The position numbers were made by a program, and so were the translations under genes. From NCBI RefSeq assembly GCF_014201115.1, contig NZ_JACHDO010000001.1:4216001-4280000 (forward strand): DNA of 64,000 nucleotides, read 5' to 3'. This stretch comes from Nocardiopsis metallicus. GTDB taxonomy: Bacteria; Actinomycetota; Actinomycetes; Streptosporangiales; Streptosporangiaceae. Under the pieces are notes generated by a model. The model saw only the letters and a program-made list of their open reading frames with translations, ran no database searches and was not told the origin of the DNA. Shown here one piece after another: positions 44,455 through 53,787 of the stretch; position 1 is the first letter of the stretch; the number at the start of each line of letters is the position of its first letter.

Positions 44455-46467
44455 ATGGCCTCACCCCCCGAAGCCCACAACCGCAACGCGAACGACGTCC
44501 GGGGCGCCGTCTACGGGCAGCTGCTCCAGGTCCGGGACATCCACGGCGGCGTCACCGTGAACGCGGCCCAGGCGCCCCCTCCGGTCGCGGACGTGTCCCT
44601 GGACCCACCTCGCCCCGCGACGCCCGTACGAGGGCGTGCGGAGCTGTTGGGGACGCTGCACGAGTCCATGGAACGCGGAGCTCCGGTCCCGCACGTGCTC
44701 ACCGGCCCGGGAGGCTTCGGCAAGACCACCGTGGCCGCCGCGCTCGCCGAGCGCGCCCGTGCGCGGGGCTGGACGGTGTTCTGGGTACGACCGGACGCGA
44801 TCGTGCCGAGCATGCTGGAGGTGGCGGTCGAACTGGGCGGCTCCCGCCAGGAGGCCGAGCAGTTCAAGACCGCTCCGAGATCGGCTGCCCGCTGGGTCTG
44901 GCGCCACCTGGACACCGCGCCCCGCCCCTGGCTGCTGGTGATCGACAACGCCGACCAGCCGGAGCTGCTGGACCCGGAGAACCGCCCCGGCGAGCAGCGC
45001 GGCTGGATGAGGTCGAGCCCGGGCGGGTTCGTACTGGTGACCAGCCGTGTCGACGATCCCGCGCTGTGGGCGCCCGCCGACGTACACCGGGTGGGGGTCC
45101 TCGGGGGCGAGGACGCCGCCACCGCGCTGGCCGACCACGCCGGGCTGACCGATCTGCCCGGAGGCACCGGGCTGGCCGAACGCCTCGGCGGGGTGCCGCT
45201 GGCGCTGTCGTTGGCCGGACGCATCCTGGCCACGCACGGGATCCTGTTCCCCGACGCGGATTCCCTGTTGGAGCGGATCGACGGGGATATCTCCGAGCTC
45301 GATCAGCTCGCCGCCCCGGTGACCGGCACGGACGGCGACGAGCGTCAACAGCTCTCCGGCGTCTGGGACCTGTCCCTTCGCCTGGTGGCCCGGAAGGAGC
45401 CGATGTCGGCTCCCCTCCTCAGGATCCTGTCCGTCCTGGGTAGCAACGCCGTCGCCGTCCCCCTGCGCAGACTGCCGCTGCCCGAACTGGCGGACGGGAC
45501 CCTGTCCGACCTCGACGAGGTGAGGCTGGTCCGCGCGATCAACGCACTCGTCGTCCACGGGTTGGTCACCGTCGGCCGACGTACCGGGGAGACCTCCCTG
45601 CGTCTGCACCCGCTGGTGTCCGAGAGCATCCGCGCGAGCCTGGGTCGGGACTCCCTTCCCCTGTTGGAGACGGCGGAGCGGCTCCTGCGCTGGCGCGCCG
45701 ACCGCGATTCCGTTCTGGAGACGGGCGCCTACACAGTCCTCCACGACGTCCTGTCGCGGATCCACGGCCCGGGACACCCCGACTCCGTCCGGGTGAACAC
45801 CCGCGCCCAACGGGCCCTCATGATCAGCGGCCTTCAGGAGGAGGCGGAGCGGAACCTTCGGGTCATCGTCGATCAGAGCCGGGACGACCTGGGCGAGGAC
45901 CATCCGGAGAGCCTGCGGGCCCAGCCCGCGCTGGGCGACGCCCTGCGCGGCCTCGACCGGTTCGAGGAGGCCGAGGAGATCTTCCGTACGGTGCTCGGCA
46001 AGCGCAGGTCCGTACTGGGTCCCACACATCCGGAGACCCTGAGCAGCCGTCACCAGGTCGCGCTGATGAGAGGGCTGCGCGGTGACCTGGCCACCGCCGA
46101 GGCGGAGTTCCGCGCCCTCTGGGAGGAGCACCCGGAGCCCTCCCGGGAGGAGGACCAAGGCGCGTTGCAGGCCCTGGAGAACCTGTCCTTCGTCCTGATG
46201 TACAAGGGGGAGCACGACGCCGCCGAGGAGGGGTTCCGCAGGGTCGGGCGGGCGCGCTCCCGCCTGCTGGGGCGGCTGCACCCCCGTACGGTCGAGACCG
46301 GGTTCAACCTGGCCAGGGTGGCCTTCGAACGGGGGGACCACCGGACCGCGGCGGAGGGGTTCGCGCGCACTCTGGAGACCTGTGAGGAGCTCCTGGGCGA
46401 GGACCACCCCCTCACCTCGATGACCCGGGAGTGGTTCGAGAAGGCGAGGCGGCTGGCCGAGGGCTGA
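44455..46467 (+). CDS. STAND NTPase: NB-ARC domain with C-terminal TPR repeats
   Basis: A 670-aa signal-transduction ATPase. After a short N-terminal segment (VYGQLLQVRDIHGGVTVNAA, about 19-38) comes an NB-ARC module: Walker A GPGGFGKTT (84-92), Walker B WLLVIDNAD (159-167), sensor LVTSR (about 194-198) and GVPLAL (246-251), then a winged-helix region. The C-terminal 230 residues are kinesin-light-chain-type TPRs (DLGEDHPESL, VLGPTHPETL, RLHPRTVET). There is no recognisable catalytic effector domain, so it may act as a regulator or a sensor in defence. The ATG is one of three close in-frame ATGs without a strong ribosome-binding site. It converges with the DUF397 gene without a gap. Confidence 0.85.
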   Translation: MASPPEAHNRNANDVRGAVYGQLLQVRDIHGGVTVNAAQAPPPVADVSLDPPRPATPVRGRAELLGTLHESMERGAPVPHVLTGPGGFGKTTVAAALAERARARGWTVFWVRPDAIVPSMLEVAVELGGSRQEAEQFKTAPRSAARWVWRHLDTAPRPWLLVIDNADQPELLDPENRPGEQRGWMRSSPGGFVLVTSRVDDPALWAPADVHRVGVLGGEDAATALADHAGLTDLPGGTGLAERLGGVPLALSLAGRILATHGILFPDADSLLERIDGDISELDQLAAPVTGTDGDERQQLSGVWDLSLRLVARKEPMSAPLLRILSVLGSNAVAVPLRRLPLPELADGTLSDLDEVRLVRAINALVVHGLVTVGRRTGETSLRLHPLVSESIRASLGRDSLPLLETAERLLRWRADRDSVLETGAYTVLHDVLSRIHGPGHPDSVRVNTRAQRALMISGLQEEAERNLRVIVDQSRDDLGEDHPESLRAQPALGDALRGLDRFEEAEEIFRTVLGKRRSVLGPTHPETLSSRHQVALMRGLRGDLATAEAEFRALWEEHPEPSREEDQGALQALENLSFVLMYKGEHDAAEEGFRRVGRARSRLLGRLHPRTVETGFNLARVAFERGDHRTAAEGFARTLETCEELLGEDHPLTSMTREWFEKARRLAEG

Positions 46468-46797
46468 TCAGCCGCGTCTGCCGGAGACCAGGCAGACGGT
46501 CCCGGCCCACTCACGCGCGGGGACGGCCAGTACCGCGGCCTCGCGGTTCTGCGTGTCCCTGAACAGGACCGTGACAGAGCCGGTGAGGGAGGCCTCGACG
46601 CAGTTGCCGTTCTCCATACTGCTGTGACTGCTCTTGAACCACTCGGGTTCGGCCCGGGCGGCCACCTCCGCACAGTTCATGGCGAAATTGCTGTAACTGC
46701 TCTTGCGCCACACCGGATCGGTGACCGCGACCTCCAGGCACTCGTGCTCAAGGCTGCTGTGGCTGCTCTTGAACCAGCGGGGCGCGTAGTCGTCCAT
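46468..46797 (-). CDS. Triple-repeat DUF397 protein
   Basis: A 109-aa protein made of three DUF397-type units: WFKSSHSSLEHECLEVAV (about 8-25), WRKSSYSNFAMNCAEVAA (about 30-47) and a complete third unit starting WFKSSHSSMENGNCVEAS and ending in AVPAREW (about 53-97). Single DUF397 proteins usually pair with an XRE regulator; none is present here. The first two units keep only the N-terminal half of the domain. Its stop codon abuts that of the STAND gene. Confidence 0.85.
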   Translation of the reverse strand: MDDYAPRWFKSSHSSLEHECLEVAVTDPVWRKSSYSNFAMNCAEVAARAEPEWFKSSHSSMENGNCVEASLTGSVTVLFRDTQNREAAVLAVPAREWAGTVCLVSGRRG

Positions 46798-46856
46798 GTC
46801 CGGATACTGCCACAGCCCGTTCCGGTTTCCGGCGGGCTCAGCGGCTGCCCGTCCGG

Positions 46857-47048
46857 CATCATGGGTGGCATGGCCTCGCCCCGAAGCGCCCGCGGCTCCC
46901 CCCCCGGGGCGCCGTCTACGGGCAGCTGCTCCGAATCCGGGACCTCCACGGCGGTGTCACCCCGGACGCGCCACCGCAGGCCCCGGTCCGGCGGCGGAGC
47001 CGGAGTTCACCGGGATGCGGGCGATCCGGACGCGCACCCCGCCCTGAC
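46857..47048 (+). pseudogene. Truncated, frameshifted copy of the STAND gene 5' end
   Basis: From GCATCATGGGTGGCATGGCC onward the sequence is clearly homologous to the start of the STAND gene at 44441. One frame reads GAVYGQLLRIRDLHGGVTPD, matching GAVYGQLLQVRDIHGGVTVN, but it is out of frame with the ATG because of a length change near a run of eight C. Similarity ends about 150 bp in, and a stop follows at about 47046-47048. The NTPase and TPR parts are gone. Confidence 0.75.
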
Positions 47049-47114
47049 CGCGCGGGCTAATTTCCACCCGGGACCGGTGGCGCCGATCGGCATGGGGCCG
47101 ACCTGCGGCAGCGC

Positions 47115-48110
47115 CTAACCGGCCACCGGGACGGCGGCCGGGGCGTCCTTGATGTCGCCGGTCTCGCCTTCCTCATGGGCCTTCTTGCCCACAGTGAAGA
47201 CGTAGACGAGGAACAGGACCTCCGCGACCACGCCGATGCCGATGGCGATCCAGGTGTTGGTGACCCAGCCGGTGACCAGCCCCTCGATGAGGCCGGAGAC
47301 GAACAGGACCAGGACCAGACCCAGGGCCACCGCGATGGCCGCGCGGGCCTCCTCGCCCAGGGCGCGCAGGCGGGTCCGCTCGCCCGGGGCGATCAGGGTC
47401 CAGCCGAGTTTCAGGCCCACGCCGCCCGCGACGAACACGGCCGTGAGCTCCAGGAGGCCGTGCGGGAGGATCAGGGCGAAGAACACGTCGCCGCGGCCCA
47501 TCGCGAACATCATGCCGCCGGCCGCGCCGATGTTGACCGCGTTGAGGAACAGCACCCCCAGGGTGGGCAGGCCGAAGGCCACGCCGAAGATGATCGCCTG
47601 GGCCGCGACCCAGGCGTTGTTGGTCCACACCTGGGCCGCGAAGGAACCCGCCGGGTTCTCCACGTAGTAGTTGGCGAAGTCGTGTTCGACGTAGCGCGCG
47701 ATGGACTCGGGGGTACCCAGGGCGGCCAGGACGTCGGGGTTGGTGGCGATCCACACCCCAGTCACCGTGGCCACCGCGAGGGTTCCGGCGGTGACGCCGA
47801 TCCACCACCAGCGCAGCCGGTACAGCACCGCCGGGAACACCCGGGTGAAGAAGCCGATGACGTCGGTCCACGAGGAGGAGTGCGCACCGCTGACCGCCGA
47901 CCGGGCCCGGGCCACCTGGGAGGACAGCCGGGCGGCCAGCTCCGGGTCCTGACCCGAGGAGCGCACCACCGACAGGTGGGTGGACACCCTCTGGTAGAGC
48001 TCGACGAGTTCGTCGATCTCCTCACCTGTGAGCGAACGGCGCCTGCGCACCAGTTCGTCCAGTCGGTCCCACTCCCGGGCGTGCGCCGCGGCGAACACGT
48101 CGATATCCAC
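47115..48110 (-). CDS. SpoIIM-family integral membrane protein
   Basis: A 331-aa protein of the stage II sporulation M family. The N-terminal about 95 residues are a charged helical domain (REWDRLDELVRRRRSLTGEE); five to six membrane segments follow, with the family motif AAGGMMFAMGRGDVFFALIL and LPHGLLELTAVFVAGGVG. In endospore formers SpoIIM is part of the engulfment machine; in actinobacteria the role is unknown, but the gene always pairs with RDD, DUF58 and MoxR genes. It is divergent from the RDD gene. Confidence 0.9.
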   Translation of the reverse strand: MDIDVFAAAHAREWDRLDELVRRRRSLTGEEIDELVELYQRVSTHLSVVRSSGQDPELAARLSSQVARARSAVSGAHSSSWTDVIGFFTRVFPAVLYRLRWWWIGVTAGTLAVATVTGVWIATNPDVLAALGTPESIARYVEHDFANYYVENPAGSFAAQVWTNNAWVAAQAIIFGVAFGLPTLGVLFLNAVNIGAAGGMMFAMGRGDVFFALILPHGLLELTAVFVAGGVGLKLGWTLIAPGERTRLRALGEEARAAIAVALGLVLVLFVSGLIEGLVTGWVTNTWIAIGIGVVAEVLFLVYVFTVGKKAHEEGETGDIKDAPAAVPVAG

Positions 48111-48226
48111 GTATGGGACACTACTGGATCCGGGCCCCGCGGCCGTGACTGATGCGAACGGACCGCCGCACGGACGGGTAGTCTCTGGGAGACGGTTTCA
48201 GACACCCGGTAAGGGAGCGTGTACTG

Positions 48227-49126
48227 GTGTCCTATCCCGGTGGCGGCGAGTCCCGTGACAACGCGTACGGCACGACGCCGCTGGTCACCGGTGACGCGGT
48301 GGTACTCGAACTGCGCCCGGCCGGGTTCGCCACACGCGCGGCCGCCATCGCGATCGATTTCCTGGTGCAGGTCATCGCGCTGATCGCTTTGGGCCTGGTC
48401 GTCTCCTGGATCGCGTTCAGCGTCGACCCCGCCGCGACGGCCGCGATCTCCCTGGCCACCACGATCCTGATCATCGTCGGCTATCCAACCGCGTTCGAGT
48501 CCATCTCACGCGGGCGTTCCCTCGGCAAGATGGCCCTGGGCCTGCGGGTGGTCGGTACCGACGGCTCACCCGAACGCTTCCGCCAGGCGCTGGCCCGGGC
48601 GCTCTCGGGATTCGTGGAGCTGTGGATGACCTTCGGCGTGATCGCCCTGGTCACCTCGATGCTCAACCGGGACGGCCGCCGGGTCGGCGACTTCGTGGCC
48701 GGGACCATGGTGGTGGAGGAGCGCACCGGAAAGCGCCGCGACACGGTTATCGCGATGCCACCGCACCTGGCGGCCTGGGCGGCGGGCACCGAGCTGTCCC
48801 GCCTCTCCCCAGAGACCGCGAACTCCGCCCGCCAGTACGTGCTGCGTTACGGCGAGCTCGCCGAGCACACCCGGCATGAGATGGGCATCCAGCTGGCCGA
48901 CGCGGTCGCCGCCCAGGTCAGCCCGCCTCCGCCGCCCGGCACCACCCCGCCGTTCTTCCTGGCCGCTGTGTTGGCCGAGCGCCGCCGCCGCAGCCTGGAG
49001 GCCATGGGTCAGGGACCACAGGGCGCCCAGGACCCGCAGGTCTACCAGAGCCAGGGGCGCTTCCCGCAGGGGCAGCCCCAACAGAGCTTCCCTGGCCAGG
49101 GCCAGAACCCGCAGCACCGTTGGTGA
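48227..49126 (+). CDS. RDD-family membrane protein
   Basis: A 299-aa protein. The RDD domain (about 30-165) has the signature GFATRAAAIAIDFLVQ, two to three membrane segments and GRSLGKMALGLRVVG, with RRVGDFVAGTMVV near its end. The C-terminal tail is Gln/Pro/Gly-rich. RDD proteins are implicated in transport. The GTG start has GGGAG about 9 nt upstream. It is divergent from SpoIIM in the same conserved cluster. Confidence 0.9.
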   Translation: MSYPGGGESRDNAYGTTPLVTGDAVVLELRPAGFATRAAAIAIDFLVQVIALIALGLVVSWIAFSVDPAATAAISLATTILIIVGYPTAFESISRGRSLGKMALGLRVVGTDGSPERFRQALARALSGFVELWMTFGVIALVTSMLNRDGRRVGDFVAGTMVVEERTGKRRDTVIAMPPHLAAWAAGTELSRLSPETANSARQYVLRYGELAEHTRHEMGIQLADAVAAQVSPPPPPGTTPPFFLAAVLAERRRRSLEAMGQGPQGAQDPQVYQSQGRFPQGQPQQSFPGQGQNPQHRW

Positions 49127-49165
49127 CCGTCGCGGCGACCACGTTCACTGTCGGCCGCCGAATCT

Positions 49166-50428
49166 TCAGGGGCGCCAGGAGTTGAGGTAGGCCTCCTGGT
49201 CGGGGGTGAGGGTGTCTATGCCCACCCCGAGGGCGGCCAGTTCCAGGCGGGCGACCTCGTTGTCGATCTCCTCCGGGACGTCCGCCACGCCCGGTTCGAG
49301 GGCACCGTGCTCCTTGGCCAGCCACTCGGTGGTCAGTGCCTGCACCGCGAACGACATGTCCATGACGGCGGCCGGGTGGCCCTCGGCCGCGCCCAGGTTG
49401 ACCAGGCGGCCCTCGGACAGCAGCAGGAGCCTGCGACCGTCGGCGAACACGTACTCGTCGGCCTGCTCGCGTACGCCGCGGTCGACCGCCACGGACAGCG
49501 CGTCCAGGGCGTTGAGGTCGATCTCCAGGTCGAAGTGGCCGGAGTTCGCCAGGATCGCGCCGTCGCGCATCACCGCCAGGTGTTCGCGGCGGATCACGTC
49601 GCGGTTGCCGGTGGCGGTGACGAACACGTCCCCGACCGGGGCGGCGGTGTCCATGGTGGCAACCGTGTACCCCTGCATCACGGCGTCCAGCGCCTTGACC
49701 GGGTCCACCTCGGTGACGACCACGTTCGAGCCCATGCCGCGGAAGCGTTCGGCCAGGCCGCGACCGCAGTAGCCGAACCCGGCCACGACCACGGTGCGTC
49801 CGGCAAGGAGGGTGTTGGTGGCGCGCAGGACGCCGTCCACGGTCGACTGCCCGGTGCCGTAGCGGTTGTCGAACATCCGCTTGGTGCGGGTGTCGTTGAC
49901 CGCCACCATCGGCAGCCGCAGTTCGCCCTCGGCGCTCATCCTGCGCAGCCGGATGACACCGGTCGTGGTCTGCTCGCAGCCGCCCAGGATGCCTTCGAGC
50001 AGTTCGGGGCGGTCCACGTGGGCGGTGTTGACCAGGTCGCAGCCGTCGTCCAGCAGCAGGTGCGGCCGGGATTCCAGAACCGTGACCAGGTTGCGGTCGT
50101 AGGCGGCGGTGTCCATCCCGGCCCAGGCGTACACGGCCACCCCGTACTCGCTGACCAGCGCGGCGGCGGTGTCGTCCTGGGTGGACAGCGGATTGGAGGC
50201 GGCCAGCCACACCCGGGCGCCGCCCGCGCGAAGGACGCGGAGCAGGTTCGCGGTCTCGGCGGTCACGTGCAGGCACGCGGCCACCCGCAGACCTGCCAAA
50301 GGCTGTTCCTCGGCGAAGCGGGCGCGGACGCTGCGCAGGACGGGCATGGAGCGTTCGGCCCATGCCACACGGCGGACCCCGGCCCTGGACAGGCCGAGGT
50401 CCGCCACCTCGTGTGAGGGGAGTGTCAT
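49166..50428 (-). CDS. Short (archaeal-type) S-adenosylhomocysteine hydrolase-like protein
   Basis: A 420-aa homologue of adenosylhomocysteinase, which splits SAH to adenosine and homocysteine using bound NAD. Substrate-site residues are kept (LHVTAETA, LLLDDGCDLV, EQTTTG, the catalytic Lys and Asp-Asn in TKRMFDNRYG, His in SGHFDLEID) and the NAD-binding turn is GFGYCGRG. It lacks the insert and the C-terminal Lys-Tyr tail of the canonical form and ends AYLNSWRP, as in archaeal/Thermotoga enzymes. It follows the canonical gene by 18 bp, so the two are co-transcribed. It may act on SAH or on a deaminated or thio-nucleoside analogue. Confidence 0.88.
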   Translation of the reverse strand: MTLPSHEVADLGLSRAGVRRVAWAERSMPVLRSVRARFAEEQPLAGLRVAACLHVTAETANLLRVLRAGGARVWLAASNPLSTQDDTAAALVSEYGVAVYAWAGMDTAAYDRNLVTVLESRPHLLLDDGCDLVNTAHVDRPELLEGILGGCEQTTTGVIRLRRMSAEGELRLPMVAVNDTRTKRMFDNRYGTGQSTVDGVLRATNTLLAGRTVVVAGFGYCGRGLAERFRGMGSNVVVTEVDPVKALDAVMQGYTVATMDTAAPVGDVFVTATGNRDVIRREHLAVMRDGAILANSGHFDLEIDLNALDALSVAVDRGVREQADEYVFADGRRLLLLSEGRLVNLGAAEGHPAAVMDMSFAVQALTTEWLAKEHGALEPGVADVPEEIDNEVARLELAALGVGIDTLTPDQEAYLNSWRP

Positions 50429-50446
50429 CTGTGGAAGGACTCGCCC

Positions 50447-51883
<1,437 letters not shown>

Positions 51884-52012
51884 GCGTTCCTCACTCGTCA
51901 AGTCATGGTTGCGTCCCGATTCTAGGCCCGGGAACGCGCCCCGGACACAAAGCTCACAGCGAGATGTCAGATTTGCGCGATGTGGGGGCGGAGGTGGGTT
52001 AGGGTCGCCTCC

Positions 52013-52459
52013 ATGGCCGCCCTCGACGACGACCCCACAGCGCCCGGACCCGACCCCGCGCCGGTCCCCATCTCCGCGGCCGCCGAGCGGGTCGGCAGCA
52101 CCGCCCGCATGCTGCGCTACCGCGAGGGCCTCGGCCTGCTCCCCCGCACCCAGGAGCAGCCCACCGGGCGCGGTCACCGGCACCGCCGGTTCACCGAGGA
52201 GGACCTGCGCACCATCGAGGGCGGGCTGGAGCTGGAGCGCGAGTTCGACATCCCGCCGGCGGCGCTGGCCTTCGCGCTGCGCGTGCTCGCCGAACCGGAC
52301 GTGCTGGCCCGGGTCCGCGCGCACGGTGAACGCCTGGGCAGGCTGGCCGCGGCCCCCACCAGGGCTCTGGACTTCGAGAAGGAGAAGGCCATGCGCCTGC
52401 TGCACTCCCGGCGCCCGGGCCCCTCCGGCACCGGGACGCGCACCGGGCACTCTGGTTGA
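52013..52459 (+). CDS. MerR-like helix-turn-helix protein
   Basis: A 148-aa protein. Residues about 18-75 fit a MerR DNA-binding domain (ISAAAERVGSTARMLRYREG, then GHRHRRFTEEDLRTIEGG). The C-terminal part is a helix of dimerising type; no metal- or drug-binding cysteines are present. It is divergent from ahcY (130 bp between starts), so it might regulate the methyl-cycle genes, but this is inference. ATG 52013 has AGGG 8 nt upstream. Confidence 0.72.
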   Translation: MAALDDDPTAPGPDPAPVPISAAAERVGSTARMLRYREGLGLLPRTQEQPTGRGHRHRRFTEEDLRTIEGGLELEREFDIPPAALAFALRVLAEPDVLARVRAHGERLGRLAAAPTRALDFEKEKAMRLLHSRRPGPSGTGTRTGHSG

Positions 52460-52542
52460 CCCGGGGCCACGGCCGCCTCCGGACACCCAGACCAACCGTT
52501 CGGCATGTTTTGGCAAAGAGCCCACGGGCTACGGATGACACC

Positions 52543-53733
52543 GTGGAGAGCCAACTCGGCGACACCGTTTGGGAGACACTCCCCGAGCGCGTGCGCGTAG
52601 ACCTCAGGGACGTCGACAGCCTGCGGGCGGTCTGGACCAGACAGCGCCAGGACCAGCCCCTGGACGTGCGCGGAGCCGCGCGGCGGGAACTGACGCGGGA
52701 GCGCGTACGGGAGTGGGGCGCCGATCCCGGGCTCACCGACCTCCTGCTGACCGGTTCGTCGGTGTCCGGGGAGCCGATGACCGGCCCGCACATCGCCGCG
52801 CTGGCCGGAAGGGTCGCCGAGCTGTCCGCGGTCGGGATCCCCGAACCGGCCCTCGGCCGGCCCTCCGAAGGGGTTTCCGTGGCGCGGGCGCTGCGACCGC
52901 TCAGGATCGTCCTGTCCTCCGCGCACGCCGACGACCTCGCCCGGGCCGCGACGGTCCCCGCGCACCCCGTGGTGCGGGCCGCGCACACCTATGCCGAGTG
53001 CGCGCGGGTCCTGGCCGAGGCCGCCGGGGAGGAGCCGACCGGGGCCGGGCCGTCAGGAGCGCACGGACCACCCGGGGCGCTGCCGTGGGTGCTGGCCTCC
53101 CAGGTCCTCCAACGGGCCGACTTCCCCCCGCTGCTGCTCGATCCGGGCGCTCCGCCGCCGGATCCGTGTACCGGAGGGGACCGCGGAGAGCGGCTGGCGA
53201 TCCTGGTCGCTCACTTCGCGCGGCTGGTCACCGGGGCGCTGCGCGGAGAACTCGGTCGGAGCCGTACGGAAGTCCCCCCGGCCCAGTCCCCGGTCCCGCC
53301 GCTGACCGCGGTCACGCGCCGCCGCGTCCTGGAGTACGTGCGCTCCCGGCGCGAACCGGTCGCGCTGATCCTGCGTGCCCTGGCGCCCTGGGCGAGCGCC
53401 ACGGTCACCTCGGGAGACGGGGTGGACGGGGCCGACACCGGGGAGGGCTGCTCCTCGCGCTGGTGGACCTGCCTGGAGCTGGTGGCGGGTGAGGTTTCCC
53501 TGGCCCTGTACGTGATCGTGCAGGACGTGGGCAGCCCGCCCTGCGGTGTGCTGGCGGTGACCGCCAACGCGCGACTGGTCACCCCGGAGGGGGTCAGGCA
53601 GACGCTGGAGATGTCCAGGAGCGACAGTGTCACGGTGATGCCCACGGACTGCGTGGACGACCGCTGGCCGCAGGTGCGGGACCTCGTGGACGAGGCGGTC
53701 TCCCGCTCCATGAACGAGCTCACCCGGGCCTGA
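52543..53733 (+). CDS. Unrecognised protein, remotely Fic-like
   Basis: A 396-aa cytoplasmic protein without membrane segments. The middle has HPVVRAAHTYAECARVLAEA followed by a Gly/Pro gap and PWVLASQVLQRADFPPLLLD, an order seen around and after the Fic core, but the catalytic HPFxDGNGR is absent. The C-terminal 150 residues have a CSSRWWTCLELVAGE segment I cannot place. Start GTG 52543 is a guess; the frame is open to 52456. It converges with a Ser/Thr kinase gene. Confidence 0.55.
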   Translation: MESQLGDTVWETLPERVRVDLRDVDSLRAVWTRQRQDQPLDVRGAARRELTRERVREWGADPGLTDLLLTGSSVSGEPMTGPHIAALAGRVAELSAVGIPEPALGRPSEGVSVARALRPLRIVLSSAHADDLARAATVPAHPVVRAAHTYAECARVLAEAAGEEPTGAGPSGAHGPPGALPWVLASQVLQRADFPPLLLDPGAPPPDPCTGGDRGERLAILVAHFARLVTGALRGELGRSRTEVPPAQSPVPPLTAVTRRRVLEYVRSRREPVALILRALAPWASATVTSGDGVDGADTGEGCSSRWWTCLELVAGEVSLALYVIVQDVGSPPCGVLAVTANARLVTPEGVRQTLEMSRSDSVTVMPTDCVDDRWPQVRDLVDEAVSRSMNELTRA

Positions 53734-53787
53734 GGAGGTCCGAAGAGGCGGGTGTGGTCCCGGATCGGCGCCCGTTCCCCGGGCCCG

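Noticed and set aside
51884..52012. SAH riboswitch upstream of ahcY
   Set aside because: The 129-bp region shows none of the conserved SAH-aptamer core I know; no supporting stems were found.
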